Positions 60,272 through 64,000 of a stretch of DNA of 64,000 nucleotides are shown in pieces. Origin of the DNA: Gammaproteobacteria bacterium (GTDB lineage Bacteria > Pseudomonadota > Gammaproteobacteria > Pseudomonadales > Azotimanducaceae). Each line of letters begins with the position of its first letter. Position 1 is the first letter of the stretch. A program made the position numbers and the translations under genes. The stretch lies in NCBI GenBank assembly GCA_030425195.1, contig JAUIAV010000006.1, positions 62,001 through 126,000 of the forward strand, in the 5' to 3' direction. The notes beneath the pieces are model-generated. The model saw only the letters and a program-made list of their open reading frames with translations. It was not told where the DNA came from and ran no database searches.

Positions 60272-61033
60272 TCAGCCTTCGGCAAGGGGCTCCTTCACTA
60301 GCCGGAGCACGAGTTCGTCCATCTCACGGTCTCCCAACGCACCGCGGACGACGGAGGAGCCGCACAGATTGACGGCACGGGGTACCCCCTCGCATCCGGC
60401 CAGAAATCGGTCTAACGCGGGTCCGCCACCACTCAACAGATCCCGGATCACCGCAGGGCTCAGCACGCCCGCGGTTTCGAGCACATCAAAGCCGATGGCG
60501 TTGTGAAGCAGGGTCAGCAGCTTGGGACCGATGAGCTGCGCCACCATGGGCCCGGCTTGTGCATCGTAGCGATCGAGGATCCGCTCGGCGCTCCACCGGT
60601 AGAAAGGCAGCACCGGATTCCCTTTTGAGAAGGCCATGAACGCATTGTGGATTTTCCGATACACCCTGAGCCTGCCCCCATCGCTTTCCTGAACCCAGAC
60701 TTCGCGGCCGAACAGAGCGCCGGACTCCGGCAGCTCGAAGCCGGTCGGATCCAGCACCAGGACATCAGCATCCAGCCAGACCGCCCGTGAATATCCACCG
60801 GACAGAGCGTTCTCGAGCACGATCAGCCGGGCCAGATCCGACGCCACCACCGGCCGCTGTCGGACCCTGGAGAGGAGCGGTCCGGGTATCCCGTCGAACA
60901 GCTCATCCCCGAGCCAGCGGTAGTCGTATCCCTTCGATCCCGCCCAGCCCCTGACCGAGCCGATGCAGCGTTCGTACCAGGCCGCCGGCAGTGGAGAGGT
61001 GTGGGACTGGACGACGAGGGTCCCCGCCGCCAT
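60272..61033 (-). CDS. Glycosyltransferase-like protein with DXD motif
   Basis: A 253-residue cytoplasmic protein. The N-terminus (GTLVVQSHTSPLPAAWYERCIGSV, YDYRWLGDELFDGIPG) and SDLARLIVLENALSGGYSRAVWLDADVLVLDP near 65-100 match GT8/GT32-type sugar-nucleotide binding, with DAD as metal-binding DXD. The remainder (MAFSKGNPVLPFYRWSAERIL) resembles the acceptor region of such proteins. The start follows the hydrolase stop directly (TGAATG), so they are coupled. Substrate unknown. Confidence 0.75.
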   Translation of the reverse strand: MAAGTLVVQSHTSPLPAAWYERCIGSVRGWAGSKGYDYRWLGDELFDGIPGPLLSRVRQRPVVASDLARLIVLENALSGGYSRAVWLDADVLVLDPTGFELPESGALFGREVWVQESDGGRLRVYRKIHNAFMAFSKGNPVLPFYRWSAERILDRYDAQAGPMVAQLIGPKLLTLLHNAIGFDVLETAGVLSPAVIRDLLSGGGPALDRFLAGCEGVPRAVNLCGSSVVRGALGDREMDELVLRLVKEPLAEG

Positions 61034-61813
61034 TCAGCCGTTGCCCTGTTCCAGGAACGTCTCGAGCAGGCGGTTGAAGACCGCCGGCTGCTCGAAGTAC
61101 GGGGAGTGACCGGAGTCCGTCACCACTTCGATCCGGGCATCCGGGAACCAGGGCACATAGCGCTCGAGCAGCGACGCCGGAAAGAGCGGATCTTCGGCAC
61201 CAGCGATGAACAGCACAGGCTGGACCACACCGGCGACCTGATCCCTGGTGATGACGGACTCAGGCGCGCCGAGCGCGCGCAGATTCGTCATGGAGAACCC
61301 GGTGTTGAAGGCATTGATGGCCTGGTAGAGCTGCATGCGCACGGGATCCGACGCCGTCGCTCTGGACATGGTGGCCATGACCCCGCTGGTGCCGCGGTCG
61401 TCGTTCGCCGTGAGATTCCGGGCGGACTCGGTCGGCTGCCGGTTTTCCAGCCCGCCGGGGGTTCCGCTCATGACTACGGACCGCACCCGGTCCGGCGTGT
61501 CGAGGAGCAGCCGCATGGCCGTCCAGCCGCCCATGGATTGCGCTACCAGGTGCGCCTGGTCCACTCCGACTGCATCGAGCACGGCCAGGGCATCGTCCCG
61601 GAACTGGGCCGGTGTGATGCTGGCTGGATCCGCCGGTGAGCGGGCAAAGGTCCGGTGGTCGAATGCAATACACTGGTAGCTGTCCGCGAATGCGGCGATC
61701 TGCTCGAACCAGATGCCCGCATTGCCGCCCGCGCCGTGCGCGAAGAGGATCGCATCGCCACTCCCCTGACTCTCGTAGTAGATGTCCGTTCCGGCACTGG
61801 TCACGTATGGCAT
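61034..61813 (-). CDS. Alpha/beta fold hydrolase
   Basis: A 259-residue alpha/beta hydrolase. Oxyanion region ILFAHGAGGNAGIW near residue 22, nucleophile Ser93 in HLVAQSMGGW, acid in LFIAGAEDPLFP near 210 and His in VVTDSGHSPYFEQP near 237. The catalytic triad is complete. Such enzymes cleave esters, lactones or C-C bonds. GGAAGG precedes the ATG at 61813. Cotranscribed with the glycosyltransferase-like gene. Confidence 0.9.
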   Translation of the reverse strand: MPYVTSAGTDIYYESQGSGDAILFAHGAGGNAGIWFEQIAAFADSYQCIAFDHRTFARSPADPASITPAQFRDDALAVLDAVGVDQAHLVAQSMGGWTAMRLLLDTPDRVRSVVMSGTPGGLENRQPTESARNLTANDDRGTSGVMATMSRATASDPVRMQLYQAINAFNTGFSMTNLRALGAPESVITRDQVAGVVQPVLFIAGAEDPLFPASLLERYVPWFPDARIEVVTDSGHSPYFEQPAVFNRLLETFLEQGNG

Positions 61814-61880
61814 CTGGTTCCTTCCCGTTCGTTCGCCTCTGTCGCATTATCCCGACACCGAGGTCCGGGAACCACCGCAC

Positions 61881-62174
61881 ATGACGATCAGACCGCCATC
61901 CATTCTCCTTCTCGCCCTGCTGTTCGGCTGCAGCCAGACGGACAACCCACCGGCCATGGATTCAGCGCCGGCACCCGCCGACATCCCCGGGATCATCCTG
62001 TGCACGGACCCGCGCCCGGAGATCTGCACTCAGCAGTATGCGCCGGTCTGCGGTGTGCATCGGGACGGCACCCGGAAGACCTATTCGAACACCTGCATGG
62101 CCTGCGCAGATGCAGAGGTGGTGGGATCACTGCCGGGCGAATGCCCGATCGTCAGGGATGAAACACCCCGGTAA
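61881..62174 (+). CDS. Kazal-type protease inhibitor domain lipoprotein
   Basis: A 97-residue lipoprotein. Signal SILLLALLFGC with lipobox Cys at residue 17, then about 30 linker residues and a Kazal-like domain: ICTQQYAPVCGVHRDG, KTYSNTCMACADAEVVG and GECPI. The six Cys spacing (C-x-QY-x-PVCG...TYSNxCxAxxA...G-x-C) fits Kazal domains. Kazal proteins inhibit serine proteases in eukaryotes; bacterial single-domain copies are less common. Divergent from the hydrolase gene (68 bases). Confidence 0.85.
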   Translation: MTIRPPSILLLALLFGCSQTDNPPAMDSAPAPADIPGIILCTDPRPEICTQQYAPVCGVHRDGTRKTYSNTCMACADAEVVGSLPGECPIVRDETPR

Positions 62175-62197
62175 CCAGGAAGCGACAGGACGACAGA

Positions 62198-63475
62198 TCA
62201 GGCCACGCGTTCCGCATCGTCGTTCAGTTCGAGCTTTCTGATCTTCTCCACCAGGGTCGTCCGCCCCACGCGCAGCATGCGGGCGGCTTCGGCCACCACG
62301 CCGTGTGACTGGGCGAGCGCCTGCTCAATCAGATCCCGCTCCACCTGCTGGAGATGATCCTTGAGATCGATGTTTCCATCGCGGGCCAGGGACCCGGAAG
62401 CGCAGGCGGCAGGTGCTTCCGAGGGGATGTCCGCGCGGTATTCGTCCGGCAGGTCACCGATGTCCACCACACTGTCGGCCTTCAGGATCGCCATGCGCTC
62501 GATCAGGTTGGCCAGTTCCCGGATATTGCCGGGCCAGTCGAGCCAGGACAGGGCACGTATCGCCTGGGTGCTGAAAGTGATGGTTGCCCCCCCTCTGCGG
62601 ACGTTCTCGCGGGAGAGCTCATCGATCAGCACCGGCAGGTCTTCCACCCGATCCCGCAGCGCGGGCACGTCCACCGGAAAGACGCTCAGGCGGTAGTAGA
62701 GATCTTCGCGGAATCCGCCGGCCGCCACCGCGGCCTTCAGGTCACGATGGGTTGCCGCGACGATACGGACGTCACAGTGCAGGGTCTGACTACCGCCCAC
62801 CCGCTCGAACGACCGTTCCTGCAGCACCCGAAGCAGTTTGACCTGCAGCTCCAGACTCATGTCACCGATCTCGTCGAGAAACAGCGTCCCGCCGTGGGCC
62901 ATCTCGAAACGGCCTTTCCGCTTCGTGAGGGCGCCCGTGAAAGCGCCTTTCTCATGGCCGAACAGCTCGCTCTCCATGAGCTCAGCGGGTATGGCCCCGC
63001 AGTTCAATGGTACGAACGGGCCATCGGCGCGCGTCGAGCGGGCGTGTATGCCGCGCGCCACGCGCTCCTTGCCGGTGCCCGACTCGCCGAGAATCAGCAC
63101 CGTCGCCTGAGTGGGGGCAACCTGGGCGATGAGATGCGCCAGCTGCTGCGCCGCGTCGGAGCGGCCTGTCGGGGACAGCGTTTCGGAAAGCGCGGCTCCC
63201 TGCGCCGTCGCTGGATGCACCATGGAAGAAAAGGCTGCTGCATCGAGCACGGGTACCCCCGGTTGCCGGACAGTCAGATCGTCGACGAGCGACGACCAGG
63301 CTTCAGCTCCCGCGCCCGTGACCACGGCCGTCCAGGACCGCTCTGGAATTCGGGTGGAGTCTTCGGCCGCATCACATCGATGAGGCTCATAGCCGAGAAA
63401 ATTGAGCAGTTGTGCGACCTGACGGGCCCGATGGGAGTCGGCTTCCAGAATCAGAACGCTGCCGTGGGGAATCAA
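62198..63475 (-). CDS. FleQ/FlrA-like sigma-54-dependent transcriptional regulator
   Basis: A 425-residue bacterial enhancer-binding protein. N-terminal FleQ-type receiver-like domain ([29 protein letters not shown], no acceptor Asp in [10 protein letters not shown]), AAA+ sigma-54 interaction domain with Walker [22 protein letters not shown] loop ([15 protein letters not shown]), Walker [13 protein letters not shown] and R-finger segment, then a Fis-type HTH ([23 protein letters not shown]). In FleQ this controls flagella and exopolysaccharide with c-di-GMP. The proposed start is TTG at 63475, with GGAGG seven bases upstream and family-like N-terminus; an upstream frame stays open to 63547. 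Confidence 0.85.
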   Translation of the reverse strand: MIPHGSVLILEADSHRARQVAQLLNFLGYEPHRCDAAEDSTRIPERSWTAVVTGAGAEAWSSLVDDLTVRQPGVPVLDAAAFSSMVHPATAQGAALSETLSPTGRSDAAQQLAHLIAQVAPTQATVLILGESGTGKERVARGIHARSTRADGPFVPLNCGAIPAELMESELFGHEKGAFTGALTKRKGRFEMAHGGTLFLDEIGDMSLELQVKLLRVLQERSFERVGGSQTLHCDVRIVAATHRDLKAAVAAGGFREDLYYRLSVFPVDVPALRDRVEDLPVLIDELSRENVRRGGATITFSTQAIRALSWLDWPGNIRELANLIERMAILKADSVVDIGDLPDEYRADIPSEAPAACASGSLARDGNIDLKDHLQQVERDLIEQALAQSHGVVAEAARMLRVGRTTLVEKIRKLELNDDAERVA

Positions 63476-63763
63476 ATGACGACCTCCAGCTGAAAACTCT
63501 TTCCACACACGTTCCGCGTGGCTGCACACACTACTGCGTGCGTCCACACACAGACGTGCGCGCTGCGGTCTTCCCCTGATCAGCCGTGAGCTACCAGTGA
63601 GCTGGTTTATGTTCTGACCCTTTCAGACGGAAGACTAGATGGCCTGGTACGGTTGTGCAAGAAGAGAAGGCGCCTTTACCATAACCCCGTTTGCCGGCAT
63701 GGTTGCGCGGCCAGATTGTCTGGCTTATTGTCCGTTATCGCATTTTCACAGCACTTCTTGACC
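63476..63763. other. Intergenic region between divergent regulator and PAS genes
   Basis: No gene seen. It contains CACAC-rich sequence near 63505-63560, a weak hairpin ACCAG-TGAG-CTGGT around 63590-63604 and no clear -35/-10 pair. It should hold promoters for both the FleQ-like gene and the gene starting at 63764. Confidence 0.4.
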
Positions 63764-64000
63764 GTGACACCGGCAAGCACGACCGCCATTGCGGATCGAT
63801 TCAGGGCGTTGGCCGAAGATTCGGACGAGGTCATCGTCGAGGTGGGCCCGGACACCACGCTCACCTACGTCAGCCCGAACGTCCATACGGTGTTCGCAAT
63901 CGATGCCGCAGAATTGACCGGGCTCGATCTGGAGACCATAGCCACACGGTTCGACGTGTCTCCGCGGGAAGAGCTGCATGGCTTTTCCGGCCTCCTGTCT
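63764..64000 (+). CDS. PAS-domain protein, 5' part only
   Basis: The first 79 residues of a signalling protein cut by the window end. The translation begins VTPASTTAIADRFRALAEDS and contains EVGPDTTLTYVSPNVHTVFAIDAAELTGLDL, a typical PAS N-terminal half (VSPNxxxVFxxDxxELxG). A GTG start at 63764 is used; no upstream in-frame ATG exists nearby. The output domain (kinase, GGDEF/EAL or other) lies beyond 64000. Divergent from the FleQ-like gene. Confidence 0.65.
   Translation, partial: MTPASTTAIADRFRALAEDSDEVIVEVGPDTTLTYVSPNVHTVFAIDAAELTGLDLETIATRFDVSPREELHGFSGLLS

Noticed and set aside
63691-63708. Possible sigma-54 promoter TGCCGGCATGGTTGC before the PAS gene
   Set aside because: The GG-to-GC spacing is nine rather than twelve bases, incompatible with -24/-12 recognition.
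1-64000. tRNA, rRNA, CRISPR array or intact insertion sequence
   Set aside because: No conserved RNA segments, regular spaced repeats or transposase motifs (DDE, HUH, serine/tyrosine recombinase) were seen; reading by eye could miss a diverged tRNA.

Overview
The window is GC-rich, densely coded bacterial DNA, most probably from a free-living gammaproteobacterium. The lineage call rests on a bifunctional PBP1B with an adjacent TPR lipoprotein (LpoP-like), a FleQ/FlrA-type sigma-54 regulator, an Escherichia-type dihydroorotase, glcDEF, a CnoX/YbbN protein, two TonB-dependent receptors and Bax/YcbB-type envelope enzymes. No rRNA, tRNA, CRISPR array or intact transposase gene was seen. Genes are packed, often with 4-base GTGA/ATGA overlaps.

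Layout. 1-6.4 kb: catabolic cluster with four luciferase-like (LLM) oxidoreductases (two are tandem duplicates), a histidine phosphatase, a crotonase and an ACAD10/11-type phosphotransferase, followed by a strong nested inverted repeat. 6.5-13.5 kb: glutaredoxin-like protein, DsbA-like protein, a TonB receptor behind a clear TPP (thiamin) riboswitch, a DUF4126 membrane protein, and PBP1B with its likely lipoprotein activator. 13.7-17.4 kb: a large STAND (NB-ARC/TPR) signalling ATPase and small hypotheticals. 17.4-22.0 kb: acetyltransferase and the glycolate oxidase genes glcDEF, split by a 270-bp element with 34-bp terminal inverted repeats. 22.1-30.1 kb: RidA, PyrC, nitronate monooxygenase, GST, an ABC-2 exporter and a BtuB-like receptor behind a cobalamin riboswitch.

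30.5-34 kb: secreted and peptidoglycan enzymes (YcbB-type L,D-transpeptidase, M15-like peptidase) and a DUF411 protein. 34-40.3 kb: two acyl-CoA ligases, GlpD and a CoA-transferase. 40.5-44.1 kb: a small membrane protein plus PspC behind a candidate sigma-54 promoter, a DUF6279 lipoprotein, a class-I amidotransferase and a glutamine-synthetase-like enzyme. 44.4-50.2 kb: the most unusual block, one operon of FHA protein, PP2C phosphatase, a membrane Ser/Thr kinase with a C-terminal FGE-sulfatase-like domain, a ShlB/FhaC-type outer-membrane transporter carrying a non-standard cytoplasmic/membrane N-terminal extension, and a small exported protein. 50.3-64 kb: CnoX, aminotransferase, Bax-like glucosaminidase, polysaccharide deacetylase, RNase J-like nuclease, a thioredoxin-cytochrome-copper monooxygenase fusion, an MMPL exporter, glycosyltransferase, alpha/beta hydrolase, a Kazal-domain lipoprotein, FleQ-like regulator and the start of a PAS protein.

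Best candidate for a new system: the 44.4-50.2 kb operon, where a threonine-phosphorylation module like that of type VI secretion (PpkA/PppA/Fha) is welded to a two-partner-secretion-type transporter with no TpsA partner and no T6SS genes in view.
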